Origin: Roseateles oligotrophus
Lineage (GTDB): Bacteria > Pseudomonadota > Gammaproteobacteria > Burkholderiales > Burkholderiaceae_C
Length of the DNA: 64,000 nucleotides
Reading direction: 5' to 3'
NCBI RefSeq assembly: GCF_014204525.1
Contig: NZ_JACHLP010000004.1
Coordinates: 186,001-250,000 of the forward strand
Shown here in pieces: positions 45,704-56,473 of the stretch. How positions within the stretch are numbered: the first letter of the stretch is position 1; each line of letters starts with the position of its first letter. The notes below the pieces were generated by a model. That model searched no databases. It worked only from the letters and a program-made list of their open reading frames with translations, and was not told the DNA's origin. The translations under genes and the position numbers were made by a program.

Positions 45704-46855
45704 TCAGGCCTTGAAGCTCCCCGGCAGCAAGATGTCCCGCGTCACCGTCTCGATGCGGGTGTGGCCGCAGAAGGCCATCGTCAGGTCCAGCTCCTTGTGG
45801 ATGATCTCCAGCGCCTTGGTGACGCCGGCTTCGCCCATGGCGCCCAGGCCGTAGAGAAAGGCGCGGCCGATGTAAGTGCCGCGCGCGCCCAGGGCCCAGG
45901 CCTTGAGCACGTCCTGGCCGGAGCGTATGCCGCCGTCCATATGCACCTCGATCTGTGAGCCCACCGCCTGCACGATGGCGGGCAGAGCGTGGATGCTGGA
46001 CTCGGCGCCGTCCAGCTGGCGGCCGCCGTGGTTGCTGACGATCAAGGCATCGGCGCCCGCGGCCACGGCCAGGCGGGCGTCTTCCACATCCTGGATGCCC
46101 TTGATGATGAGCTTGCCACCCCAGCGCCGCTTGATCCACTCGACATCGCCCCAGTTCAGCTGGGGGTCGAACTGCTTGGCCGTCCATTCGGACAGCGAGC
46201 CCATATTCTCCACGCCCTCGACGTGACCGACGATATTGCCGAACTGCCGCCGCGAGGTGCCCAGCATGCCCAGACACCAGCGCGGCTTGCTGCAGAGATT
46301 GAGCAGATTGGCCAGCGTGGGCTTGGGCGGGGCGGAGAGGCCGTTCTTGATGTCCTTGTGGCGCTGGCCGAGGATTTGCAGGTCCAGGGTCAGCACCAGG
46401 GCGCCACAGCGGGCGGCGCGGGCGCGCTCGATCAGGCGCTCGATGAAGCCGCGGTCCCGCATCACATAAAGCTGGAACCAGAAGGGCGCTTTTGTGTGGG
46501 CGGCGATGTCCTCGATGGAGCAGATGCTCATGGTCGAGAGGGTGAAGGGGATGCCGAAGCGCTCGGCCGCGCGGGCCGCCAGGATCTCGCCGTCGGCATG
46601 CTGCATGCCGGTCAGGCCGGTGGGGGCGATGGCCACCGGCATCGCCACATCGACGCCGATCATGCGGGTGGCGGTGCTGCGGTTCTCCAGATTCACCGCC
46701 ACGCGCTGGCGCAGCTTGATGCTTTGGAAGTCCGCCGAGTTGGCGCGGTAGGTGCTCTCCGTCCAACTGCCCGAGTCGGCGTAGTCGTAGAACATGCGGG
46801 GCACGCGTTGCTGGGCCAGGCGGCGCAGATCTTCGATGCAGGTGATGACGGGCAT
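45704..46855 (-). CDS. lldD: L-lactate dehydrogenase / alpha-hydroxy-acid oxidizing protein
   Basis: FMN-dependent membrane-associated dehydrogenase passing electrons to quinones, 383 residues, full length. Seen: MPVITCIEDLRRLAQQRVPR, FMN-binding AMPVAIAPTGLTGMQHADG near residue 70, LIIKGIQDVEDARLA with the FMN lysine near 247, the active-site block VSNHGGRQLDGA near 272, and DGGIRSGQDVLKA near 300. Aligns with the truncated gene at the left edge. L-lactate is the common substrate for this length and motif set; other 2-hydroxy acids remain possible. It follows the sensor kinase gene by 30 bases on the same strand. Confidence 0.85.
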   Translation of the reverse strand: MPVITCIEDLRRLAQQRVPRMFYDYADSGSWTESTYRANSADFQSIKLRQRVAVNLENRSTATRMIGVDVAMPVAIAPTGLTGMQHADGEILAARAAERFGIPFTLSTMSICSIEDIAAHTKAPFWFQLYVMRDRGFIERLIERARAARCGALVLTLDLQILGQRHKDIKNGLSAPPKPTLANLLNLCSKPRWCLGMLGTSRRQFGNIVGHVEGVENMGSLSEWTAKQFDPQLNWGDVEWIKRRWGGKLIIKGIQDVEDARLAVAAGADALIVSNHGGRQLDGAESSIHALPAIVQAVGSQIEVHMDGGIRSGQDVLKAWALGARGTYIGRAFLYGLGAMGEAGVTKALEIIHKELDLTMAFCGHTRIETVTRDILLPGSFKA

Positions 46856-46885
46856 GGTGCTGAGCGTTCCAGGGCGGGCTGTTTG

Positions 46886-49240
<2,355 letters not shown>

Positions 49241-49332
49241 AGTCCTGGACTCCTTCAATCGTCAGCAAAACCTGTGGGGGCCGGCTCACATTTTTGTCCC
49301 GTATGCGACAGCTCCCGGCGAGGGATTGTCAG

Positions 49333-50595
49333 TCAAAACAGGGACAGGTTTTCCAGGATGACCGGCGCCGGGTTGGCGCCCTCTGCCGCGGCCTTGGCGC
49401 GTTTTTTGCCCGGCTTGGGCCCGCTGAGCTGGCCCGGCCGGCTCAGACCGCCCACCCGCACGCCCAGCAGGCGTATGCGCTTGTCCAGGGGCACGCGCTT
49501 GAGGCAGGCGCCGGCGGCGCGGCGTATGGTCTGGGCGTCCTGGGTGGCCTCGTCCAGGGTCAGGTCGCGGGTGACGGTGTGAAAGCCCTCGAAGCGCAGC
49601 TTGATGCCTATGGTGCGGCCGCAGTAGTTCTTGCGCGCCAGGTCGCTGGCCAGTTGCTGGCACAGGCGGGTGAAGATTTCGCCCAGCAAGGCCTTGTCAT
49701 GCACCGCATGCAGATCGCGCTCAAACGTCGTTTCGCGGCTGATGCTGACCGGCTCGCTATGCGTCACCACCGGCCGCTTGTCGCGGCCATGCGAGGCCTC
49801 GTGCAGCCAGGCGCCAAAGCTCTTGCCGAAGTGCTGGATCAAGAAGCCCGGCTCGGCCGCCGCCACCTCGCCCACGGTCGTCAGGCCCAGGGCCAGCAGC
49901 TTGGCCCCGGCCTTGGGGCCGATGCCATTGATCTTGCGCACGCCCAGCGGCCAGATGCGGGCCTCGATCTCGTCCGCCATCAAGAGGGTGATGCCATCGG
50001 GCTTGTCCATCTCGGAGGCGATCTTGGACAGCAGCTTGTTGGGCGTGATGCCTATGGAGCAGCTCAGGCCGGTGGCGCGCTGTACCGAGTTCTTGATCTC
50101 GCGCGCCACCGCGCGCAGGCCACCCAGGGGGTCGTGGCCCACCGCCTCGCGGATGCCGGCCACCTCGCTCAGATCGATATAGATCTCGTCGATGCCGCGG
50201 TCCTCGATCACCGGCGCCACTTCGGCCACGGCGGCCTTGAACAGGCGCGAGTAATGGCGGTAGGCCTCGAAATCGGTGGGCAGCAGGATGGCGTCGGGCG
50301 CGCGCAGGGCGGCCTTCATCAAACCCATGCCGGAGAACACGCCCAGATCGCGCGCCGCGTAGGTGGACGTGGTGACCACGCCACGGCCGGTGTAGTCGCG
50401 CAGCCTGGCGTAGCGGCGGCTGCCATCGGGCAGGTCCAGCGGCGCATGGGCCCGCCGCCCGCCTATCACCACGGCCTGGCCCTTCAGCTCGGGGTAGCGC
50501 AGCAGCTCCACCGAGGCATAGAAAGCATCCATGTCCAGATGCGCGATCAAGCGCTCCGGCAGGCGGCTTGGGGAGGACGGAGACAGGCTGGACAT
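49333..50595 (-). CDS. dinB: DNA polymerase IV (Y family)
   Basis: Error-prone translesion polymerase, 420 residues from the ATG at 50595 (a GTG two codons upstream is also in frame). Seen: first metal aspartate in IAHLDMDAFYASVELLRYP, steric-gate region, catalytic Asp-Glu in EDRGIDEIYIDLSEV near residue 130, helix-hairpin-helix in GVRKINGIGPKAGAKLLALG near 215, and the little-finger domain with IGIKLRFEGFHTVTRD. The C-terminus (GPKPGKKRAKAAAEG, then VILENLSLF) could hold a clamp-binding segment. A LexA-type box lies 110 bases upstream. Confidence 0.94.
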   Translation of the reverse strand: MSSLSPSSPSRLPERLIAHLDMDAFYASVELLRYPELKGQAVVIGGRRAHAPLDLPDGSRRYARLRDYTGRGVVTTSTYAARDLGVFSGMGLMKAALRAPDAILLPTDFEAYRHYSRLFKAAVAEVAPVIEDRGIDEIYIDLSEVAGIREAVGHDPLGGLRAVAREIKNSVQRATGLSCSIGITPNKLLSKIASEMDKPDGITLLMADEIEARIWPLGVRKINGIGPKAGAKLLALGLTTVGEVAAAEPGFLIQHFGKSFGAWLHEASHGRDKRPVVTHSEPVSISRETTFERDLHAVHDKALLGEIFTRLCQQLASDLARKNYCGRTIGIKLRFEGFHTVTRDLTLDEATQDAQTIRRAAGACLKRVPLDKRIRLLGVRVGGLSRPGQLSGPKPGKKRAKAAAEGANPAPVILENLSLF

Positions 50596-50704
50596 GCCCA
50601 CATTGTGGCCCGCGTGCCGGCGCCGGGCGGTCTTGTTTTGTCAGCAGGCTGCGCGCCTGGATGAGGCCTGTTTACGCAAGTTTCAAGTTACTTGAGGGCG
50701 TCTA

Positions 50705-50720
50705 CTGTCAGGCCTTACAG
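50705..50720. promoter_or_regulatory. LexA-type SOS box upstream of dinB
   Basis: CTGTCAGGCCTTACAG matches the CTGT-N8-ACAG consensus of proteobacterial LexA exactly and is preceded by TA as in the extended site. It is about 110 bases upstream of dinB, a known SOS gene. Confidence 0.7.
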
Positions 50721-50736
50721 GTGACGTCGTCACGGG

Positions 50737-50944
50737 GCCCTCGTTAATCTGAGCCGAGCCAACGAGGGCTGTGCGCGACGCCTCCATGCGATGCGCATTC
50801 GAGCGGCTGCCGTACCGAAGTGACTTGATCCCTTCGGCGAGCGCCAGGATTGTGAGGAGTGGGGAAATGGGGTTCGGCGGGCCTGGCCGGAGCTTTGTGT
50901 CGCGTTGCGTGCCTTCGGGAAACCATAGCCGGTTCTTGAACCGG
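50737..50944 (+). other. Structured leader upstream of the small gene at 50975
   Basis: Three inverted repeats in the 380-base gap: GCCCTCGTT / AACGAGGGC (50737-50745, 50761-50769), CCGAAG / CTTCGG (near 50815-50837) and CCGGTT-CTTG-AACCGG (50929-50944), the last ending 30 bases before the start. They may form a regulatory leader. No known riboswitch pattern was recognised. Confidence 0.35.
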
Positions 50945-50974
50945 GTATCCCGTGGATAGAGTGAGACCTTTTCA

Positions 50975-51313
50975 ATGCCTAGCGATCAAGAAGTGCGCAC
51001 GCCTCGCCTGAGTTTTGTGGAACAGCTGCGGCCTTTTGTGGCCGATGAAGACAGCTTCGGGAGGATTTCCGGCGATTTGCACGAGGTGCTGGCGGCCAGT
51101 GCCTGGCTGCTCAAGACCCTGGCCCAGCACGAGAACCGCCGGCTCAGCCCGGCCGAGCTGGAACAGCTGGTGGCCGAGCTGGACAGCCGTTTTGTGGAGC
51201 ATATGTTCTACCACCTGATGTCCTTGCGCGAGGACCTGAAGGTGACGCTGGAGCGCTTCCCCGTCCGGCGCGAAGACCGTGCCGCCAATCGGCAGGCCTT
51301 CCATCTGGGCTGA
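50975..51313 (+). CDS. Hypothetical helical protein, 112 residues
   Basis: Not recognised. Start at 50975 (MPSDQEVRTPRLSFVEQLRP). The chain is helical and charged, with LSPAELEQLVAELDSRFVE in the middle and LMSLREDLKVTLERFPVR near the end; no signal peptide, membrane segment or metal motif. Codon use matches the genome and the ORF is well preserved, so it is likely expressed. It stands alone between dinB and the opposing BAAT-type hydrolase behind a structured leader. Confidence 0.6.
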   Translation: MPSDQEVRTPRLSFVEQLRPFVADEDSFGRISGDLHEVLAASAWLLKTLAQHENRRLSPAELEQLVAELDSRFVEHMFYHLMSLREDLKVTLERFPVRREDRAANRQAFHLG

Positions 51314-51354
51314 GCCGGGCTGTACCGGCCCCGGCCCCGGCCCTCCCGACCGTT

Positions 51355-52740
51355 TCAGCGGCCCAGCTGCTCCTGCAGGAACTGCAGGGTGCGTGGCCAG
51401 GCATCGGCCTGTGCCGCGGCGTCCACGGCCGGGCTGCCGCCCATTTTCATCGGCCCATTGTTATAGCCCGTGGTGGGCGACCAGCCGCGGCCGGACAGGC
51501 CGTGGCCGGCCCCTTCGTAGATCAGATTGATGGTGCTCAGGCCCTTGGCCTTGCGGCTGGCCTCGATATTGCGCGCCATGCCGGCCGAGTCCCACATCTG
51601 GTCATCGCTGCCCGATACCAGCAGCAGGGCCCCGCGGAAGTTCTCGACCGGGATGCGGGCCGCCGCCAGGCGTTCCGGGTAGGCGGCGCGGCCTTGCTCC
51701 AGGGGGCGGCGTATATGTACCGGCTGGCCGGTGGTGAAGCCGGCCGATTCTTCGTCCATGCCTTTGTAGGGCTGCCAGGGCAGGGGCTTGCCCTGCCAGG
51801 CGAAGGAGGAGGTCTGGTCCGGACCGGCCGCGCCCATGCCCCAGCCCTCCCAGATCACATCGCTGGGCACGATGGCGACGACGGCCTTGATCCAATCCAT
51901 GCGGGCGGCGGCGGCCAGGGCGAACTCTGCGCCCTTGGACACGCCGTAGACGCCGATGCGCGAGGCATCCACCTCGGGCTGGCGGGTCAGCCAGTCGCGC
52001 GCCTGCTGCAAGCGGCTCAGCTCGATATTGGCGAAGGCCTTGGGCAGGCTGGGCAGCTCGGCCGGCTTCATGCCCTCGGGGCCCCAGCTGGGCGGCGAGT
52101 AGTAGGGCAGGCCCAGCACCGCATAGCCTTGCGAGGCCAGCAGGGGGGCGCTGCTGCGCGCGGCGATGGAGCCGCCTTCGGAGCCGCCCAGCACGATCAG
52201 CGCCCCGCGCTTGTGCTTGCCCGGGCCCACGGCATAGCGGGCGCCGGCAAACTCCTCCACCAGGCGGACCTGCACCTCGGCCGCCACCGGCCGCAGCTGC
52301 AGCTTTTTCTGCGTCAGCAATTGCTCGCCGGCGTAGGCTTGCAGCCAGATCTCGCCCGCCTGCTCCGGGTCCAGCGGCGGCAGGGCGCTTGAGGGCTTGA
52401 CGCTGTGCATGGACCAGAACAGCCCGCGCACATCGGCGCCGCTATAGCTGCCGGACTCGGGCGCCTGGCTGGCCAGGTCGATGCGGCCCTGGGCGTCGCT
52501 GCGGAAGACCGCCTCGGCCTGCCGTGGCCCGTTCTCGCCCGTGCCGCGTGCCAGGCGGCTGCTGACGATGCGGATGGCCGCGTTGGCGGGCAGCTCGCTC
52601 AGGCGCAGCTGCAAGGGCGTGCCTTCCAGCACCTCGGCGGCGGGGCTGACGTGGATTTGCTGGGCTTGCGCGGGCAGGCCGGCCCAGGCCAGGGCGCAGG
52701 CAATAGCGAACAGGGGTGGGTGGGGCAGCAGCAGAGACAT
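51355..52740 (-). CDS. Acyl-CoA thioesterase / BAAT-type hydrolase, exported
   Basis: 461-residue protein with a signal peptide (FAIACALAWAGLPAQAQQ). It has the two-domain layout of the acyl-CoA thioesterase/bile-acid-CoA:amino-acid N-acyltransferase group: an N-terminal beta domain (VLEGTPLQLRLSELPANAA) with GADVRGLFWSMHSVKPS near residue 100, then an alpha/beta-hydrolase domain with nucleophile motif YGVSKGAEFALAAA near 265 and YEGAGHGLSGRG near 418 with the catalytic histidine. The nucleophile is serine, as in thioesterases, not cysteine as in BAAT. An exported copy is odd for a CoA-dependent role, so a general periplasmic esterase or peptidase is the alternative. Confidence 0.8.
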   Translation of the reverse strand: MSLLLPHPPLFAIACALAWAGLPAQAQQIHVSPAAEVLEGTPLQLRLSELPANAAIRIVSSRLARGTGENGPRQAEAVFRSDAQGRIDLASQAPESGSYSGADVRGLFWSMHSVKPSSALPPLDPEQAGEIWLQAYAGEQLLTQKKLQLRPVAAEVQVRLVEEFAGARYAVGPGKHKRGALIVLGGSEGGSIAARSSAPLLASQGYAVLGLPYYSPPSWGPEGMKPAELPSLPKAFANIELSRLQQARDWLTRQPEVDASRIGVYGVSKGAEFALAAAARMDWIKAVVAIVPSDVIWEGWGMGAAGPDQTSSFAWQGKPLPWQPYKGMDEESAGFTTGQPVHIRRPLEQGRAAYPERLAAARIPVENFRGALLLVSGSDDQMWDSAGMARNIEASRKAKGLSTINLIYEGAGHGLSGRGWSPTTGYNNGPMKMGGSPAVDAAAQADAWPRTLQFLQEQLGR

Positions 52741-52864
52741 GGCGAGACCTCGTTCCTCTATGGATGGATGATGAGGCCTCAGCTTAAGAACACGGCCCGC
52801 CGGGCGCTCCCGCCCTGCGACGAATCGACAGCCCGGGCGATGAAGCGCCAGGCGCGCGCGGCTT

Positions 52865-53347
52865 TTAGCCGCAGCTATTGCTGCCGCAGGAGCTGATGCT
52901 GCTCGTCTCGGTGGCCAAGGGCTTGGCGCATTGGCCGGTGGCGGGGTCGAAGCCGACCTGGCCCATGTGGTAGACCAGGGCCGCGTCCATCATCTCGGCA
53001 TGGGCCGGGAACCAGTTGATCAGCTCGGGCAGCAGATTGCGCATGGGCTCCAGGTCGTGGTGGGCCTGGGCATGGACCAGCACCTGGCGCATCACGTCCA
53101 GCACCATGGCGTGCTGTTTGCTGTGGCAGTTCTCGGGCGCAAAGCCGGTGGCGGCCATCCAGCCTTCTTCCATGGCGAAATGCGCCTCGGTATGGCCCAG
53201 CAGATCGAGGTAGAGCGGGATCACCGTGTCGCTGCCCGCTTGCAAGGCCTCGCCCCAGGTGTTGAGCAGGGCGACGAATTCCTGATGGGTCTGGTCCAGC
53301 TGCGCGTGTTGCAGGGCCAGGGTGTCGGTCCATTGAAGGCTTGACAT
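52865..53347 (-). CDS. Bacteriohemerythrin
   Basis: Small di-iron oxygen-binding protein, 160 residues. Seen: MSSLQWTDTLALQHAQLDQT near the start, the ligand set H-H-E-H-H-D in LDQTHQEFVALLN, LLGHTEAHFAMEEGWM, HSKQHAMVLDVM, with the later histidine/aspartate in AHAEMMDAALVYHMG. A Cys/Ser-rich end (SSISSCGSNSCG) is extra to the fold. The start at 53347 is the family start; earlier in-frame codons lie in the leader. It is divergent from a chemoreceptor; oxygen binding or sensing for taxis is a natural idea but is not proved by sequence. Confidence 0.9.
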   Translation of the reverse strand: MSSLQWTDTLALQHAQLDQTHQEFVALLNTWGEALQAGSDTVIPLYLDLLGHTEAHFAMEEGWMAATGFAPENCHSKQHAMVLDVMRQVLVHAQAHHDLEPMRNLLPELINWFPAHAEMMDAALVYHMGQVGFDPATGQCAKPLATETSSISSCGSNSCG

Positions 53348-53426
53348 GGGCGATTGGGCTTGAGCGGACGATAGGGCGGCATTTTCGCCTGAGTCGGCGC
53401 CCGGGCCGGCCCGCATTGGCCTGGCC

Positions 53427-53440
53427 TTGCGTTGGATCAA
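53427..53440. promoter_or_regulatory. Possible FNR/Anr-type box
   Basis: TTGCGTTGGATCAA matches TTGAT-N4-ATCAA at eight of ten fixed positions. It lies 80 bases upstream of the hemerythrin start on the other strand and about 200 bases before the chemoreceptor, where oxygen control would make sense. Chance occurrence is possible. Confidence 0.35.
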
Positions 53441-53636
53441 AACGGGGGCTGGGGCAGGGGCGAGCTTTGTGACGGATTTGTGAAGATGGCCGTGGCCTGC
53501 CGTCCTTCTCCCACTTTGGCGCTGTGCGGGTCTCGCCCAAGATGCAACTCGGGAAATGCAGGGTGGCACCGCAAGCGTGTGGCCCTGCCGGCTCAGCGGC
53601 CGTCGAAGTCATGGCCGCATCAGCATCGAGGGAATC

Positions 53637-55652
53637 ATGGAACAGTCAAACAAGCATGGCGGCGCTCGTGCCGCTACGGCATGGGCCCGCCCGGGCGGCC
53701 AGGGCTTCTTTCGCCATCATGGCGTGTGGGCCATCGGCGTGCGCCTCTTCCGGCATCTGAGCTTCAGGGCCAAGGCCGTCTGCATCAGCCTGGCTTTTGG
53801 CGTGCCCATCGTGCTCTTGAGCCTGAGCTTTCTGCACAAGCAGCAGGCCCAGCTCGACGCGGTGCGCAAGGAGCGGGTGGGTGTGCGCCTGATGACGGAG
53901 ATGCAGCCCCTGCTGTTGGGCTTGCTGGAGGCGCGCAACGCCACCCGCGCCATGCTGGGTGGCTACGACGCCTCGACCGATCTGCAGCGCGCGCGGGCTC
54001 AGGTGGACGAGGCCTTGCCCAAGCTGCAAGCGCTGGCTGCCGGCGAGGGCCGCGAGCTGGAGCTGCAGGAGCCGATCGAGCGCATGCAAAAGGCCTGGGC
54101 CGCCACCGGCCAGGCAGCGCGCGGCGTCGATGGCCAGGGCCGCACCGTGTTCGGCCCGGTCTCGCAAGCCGTGGTCGACCTGCTGCAGGGCGTGGGCGAC
54201 AACGCCCGCCTGGTGCTGGACCCCGAGCTGGAAAGCTTCTACCTCGTCAACGCCGTGGTGCTGACCCTGCCCAAGACGGCGGAAGACCTGGGCCAGCTCT
54301 GGGGCTGGTCCAGCTACGGCGTGGGCAAGGGCGGTTTGACGCTGGAGGAGTTCCGCCGCTACGCCGTCTGGGACAGCGGCGTCGCCCATGGCCTGAAGGA
54401 ATTGCAAGCGCATATCCGTCGCGCGGTGAAGGTTAGACCTGAGCTGGGCGAGCGCCTGGCCTTGCCTCAGTTGCAGGCCGTGCAGGCCTACCGGGTCAAG
54501 GTGGCCGACCCCTCGCAGCTGATCGCCGCCGCCATGGACAGTGCCGAGGTCTACACCCTGGGCCAGCAGGCCTTGCGCGACTGCATGTCGATCTCGCGCG
54601 TGGGCTTGGCCGCGCTGGACGGGCTTTTGCAGCAGCGCGAAGCCCAGCTGCTGCGCACATGCGCCTTGCTGGCCGGTGTCAGCATCGCCTTTTTGCTGCT
54701 GGCGGCCTATTTATTCCATTCATTTTTCCTGGTCATGGATGGCGGCTTGAAGGAAGTGCGGCGCCATCTGCTGGCCATGAGCGCGGGGGACCTGACCACC
54801 CGGCCCGAGCCCTGGGGCCGCGACGAGGCGGCGCGCCTGATGCTGACGCTGCGCGAGATGCAGGCGGCGCTGTGCCAGATCGTCGCCAGCGTGCGCGATG
54901 GCTCGCAAACCATTCTCGGCACCAGCGAGCAGATGGCCCAGGGCGCGGCCGAGCTGTCGGCGCGGGCCGAGCAGAGCGCGGCCAGCCTGCAGCAACAGGC
55001 GGCCACCATGTTGCAGATGTCGGCCACCGTCAAACAGACGGCCGAGCATGCCGTCGAGGCGGCCCAGATGGCGCGTGACAACGCCGACGTGGCCCAGCGT
55101 GGCAGCGCCCAGGTGCAGGGCATGATGGGCAGCATGAACGACATCTCCCTGGCCTCGGGCCGCATGCAGGAGGCCACCAATCTGATCGACAGCCTGGCCT
55201 TCCGCAGCAATATCCTGGCCCTCAATGCGGCGGTGGAAGCGGCAAGAGCGGGCGAGCAGGGGCGCGGCTTTGCCGTGGTGGCGGGCGAGGTGCGGGCGCT
55301 GGCCCAGCGCTCGGCCGAGGCGGCGCAGGAGATCCGCACCCTGATCGAACTGAACCTGGCCCGGGTGGGCGAGGGCAGCAGCGGCGTCGGTGTGGCCGGC
55401 ACGACCATGGAAGATCTGGAGCGCCAGGCGCGCAGCATGAACCAGTTGCTGGCCGAAATTTCGCAGGGCGCGCGCCAGCAGCGCGACGGCGTGATGCAGG
55501 TGGACCGCTCGGTCCAGCAGCTCGATCGGCTGACCCAGCAAAACGTTGGCCTGGTGGAGCAAAGCGTGGCCGCCACCCAGGCCTTGCAGGCCCAGGCCGG
55601 CGCCTTGGTGCAAGGCGTGGCGCGCTTCAAGCTGCCGGCCGCAGGCTCCTAG
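53637..55652 (+). CDS. Methyl-accepting chemotaxis protein
   Basis: Membrane chemoreceptor of about 671 residues. Seen: first membrane segment near residues 45-65 (AVCISLAFGVPIVLLSL), a helical periplasmic sensor, second membrane segment near 335-365 (LLAGVSIAFLLLAAYLF), a HAMP-like linker, and the signalling hairpin LALNAAVEAARAGEQGRGF near 530 with VVAGEVRALAQRSAEAAQEI. The ATG at 53637 follows GAGGGA, a good ribosome site; the upstream in-frame start at 53556 overlaps the spacer. No CheW-binding pentapeptide was seen at the C-terminus. Divergent from bacteriohemerythrin. Confidence 0.9.
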   Translation: MEQSNKHGGARAATAWARPGGQGFFRHHGVWAIGVRLFRHLSFRAKAVCISLAFGVPIVLLSLSFLHKQQAQLDAVRKERVGVRLMTEMQPLLLGLLEARNATRAMLGGYDASTDLQRARAQVDEALPKLQALAAGEGRELELQEPIERMQKAWAATGQAARGVDGQGRTVFGPVSQAVVDLLQGVGDNARLVLDPELESFYLVNAVVLTLPKTAEDLGQLWGWSSYGVGKGGLTLEEFRRYAVWDSGVAHGLKELQAHIRRAVKVRPELGERLALPQLQAVQAYRVKVADPSQLIAAAMDSAEVYTLGQQALRDCMSISRVGLAALDGLLQQREAQLLRTCALLAGVSIAFLLLAAYLFHSFFLVMDGGLKEVRRHLLAMSAGDLTTRPEPWGRDEAARLMLTLREMQAALCQIVASVRDGSQTILGTSEQMAQGAAELSARAEQSAASLQQQAATMLQMSATVKQTAEHAVEAAQMARDNADVAQRGSAQVQGMMGSMNDISLASGRMQEATNLIDSLAFRSNILALNAAVEAARAGEQGRGFAVVAGEVRALAQRSAEAAQEIRTLIELNLARVGEGSSGVGVAGTTMEDLERQARSMNQLLAEISQGARQQRDGVMQVDRSVQQLDRLTQQNVGLVEQSVAATQALQAQAGALVQGVARFKLPAAGS

Positions 55653-55662
55653 GTCCCGCATA

Positions 55663-55711
55663 TTCATCTGGCGTTCATCTGTTTGAGCGCCGCCGTTCAT
55701 TTGCCGTTCAT
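55663..55711 (+). promoter_or_regulatory. 11-bp-periodic TTCAT repeat array
   Basis: TTCAT occurs at 55663, 55674, 55696 and 55707, that is at 11, 22 and 11 bases, one turn of the helix, with a degenerate unit (GAGCG) at 55685. Each unit reads TTCATyTGscG-like. Such arrays are the usual form of operators for PhoB/OmpR-family response regulators. It is 138 bases upstream of the secreted-protein gene at 55849 and a member of that regulator family is encoded at 63500. Confidence 0.55.
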
Positions 55712-55848
55712 GGAGGAATCAGGCCGGCCGGGTGGAATAGAGGCTGTGCAGGGCGAGGCGGGCCAATAAAACCGCCAAGCCCTGACAACAGCAGCGTCTC
55801 CCGCATCTCCGTCAAACACCCATCGCCCTGTGCGCAAAGGCCAATTCC

Positions 55849-56427
55849 ATGTCTAAGTTCTCCTCCGGCTTCCTGACCCTGGCTGCTTCCCTGGCCGTGC
55901 TCGCCTCCGGCAGCGCCCTGGCCCAGGCCGGCGAAGCCCGCGTTTACAACAGCAATATCAGCCTGGCCGAAGTCGAGGCCGCCCAAGCTGCCTGGGGCAA
56001 GGCGCTGATCCAGATCAGCGATGACTATGCCGCCGGCGGCCACGCCAAGGCCAAGGCCACGGCCAGCGCCGTGCTGGACGGCGCCTACGGCTACAACCTC
56101 GGCCCCGTGCTGTTCAAGCCCACCCTGACCGTGGCACCGCAAACCTTCCGCACCACCAAGGACGGTGCCCTGTCCTACTTCGTCGGTGGCGACAGCAACT
56201 ACCCCAATGACAAGGGCTTCGCGCTGAAGGGCTGGAAGAAGGTCGAAGTGGCCAATGCCGCCGTGCACATCAACGGCGATGTGGCCAACACCATGGGCAA
56301 GGTCAGCATGACCGACAAGAACGGCAAGGTCACCACCGTCGACAAGACCTGGACCTTCAAGAAGGACGACACCGGTGCCGTGCGCATCGTGCTGCACCAC
56401 TCCTCGCTGCCTTACGCAGCGAACTGA
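55849..56427 (+). CDS. Secreted SnoaL-like hypothetical protein
   Basis: 192 residues with a clear signal peptide (TLAASLAVLASGSALAQAGE). The mature part looks like a small alpha+beta fold with AAWGKALIQISDDYAAGG near residue 50, YNLGPVLFKPTLTVAPQTF near 85, and KKVEVANAAVHINGDVANTM near 130, the pattern of NTF2/SnoaL-like proteins that are often mislabelled phosphoribosyl-AMP cyclohydrolase. Function unknown. It is a lone gene behind an 11-bp-periodic operator-like array and ahead of a strong hairpin, so it is likely a regulated, well-expressed periplasmic protein. Confidence 0.7.
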   Translation: MSKFSSGFLTLAASLAVLASGSALAQAGEARVYNSNISLAEVEAAQAAWGKALIQISDDYAAGGHAKAKATASAVLDGAYGYNLGPVLFKPTLTVAPQTFRTTKDGALSYFVGGDSNYPNDKGFALKGWKKVEVANAAVHINGDVANTMGKVSMTDKNGKVTTVDKTWTFKKDDTGAVRIVLHHSSLPYAAN

Positions 56428-56447
56428 GTCGAGAGCTCAATCGCTTT

Positions 56448-56473
56448 GCCGTGACCGGCATACCGGTCACGGC
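56448..56473. terminator. Terminator-like hairpin
   Basis: Perfect 11-bp stem GCCGTGACCGG / CCGGTCACGGC with loop CATA between the two convergent genes; its last base is the end of the secretin stop codon. No T-run on either side, so it may need Rho or act as an mRNA-protecting hairpin. Confidence 0.5.

Noticed and set aside
52865-52900. A selenocysteine or redox motif at the hemerythrin C-terminus (SSCGSNSCG).
   Set aside because: The codons are ordinary Cys and Ser, there is no in-frame TGA before the stop, and the tail is probably just a flexible end.
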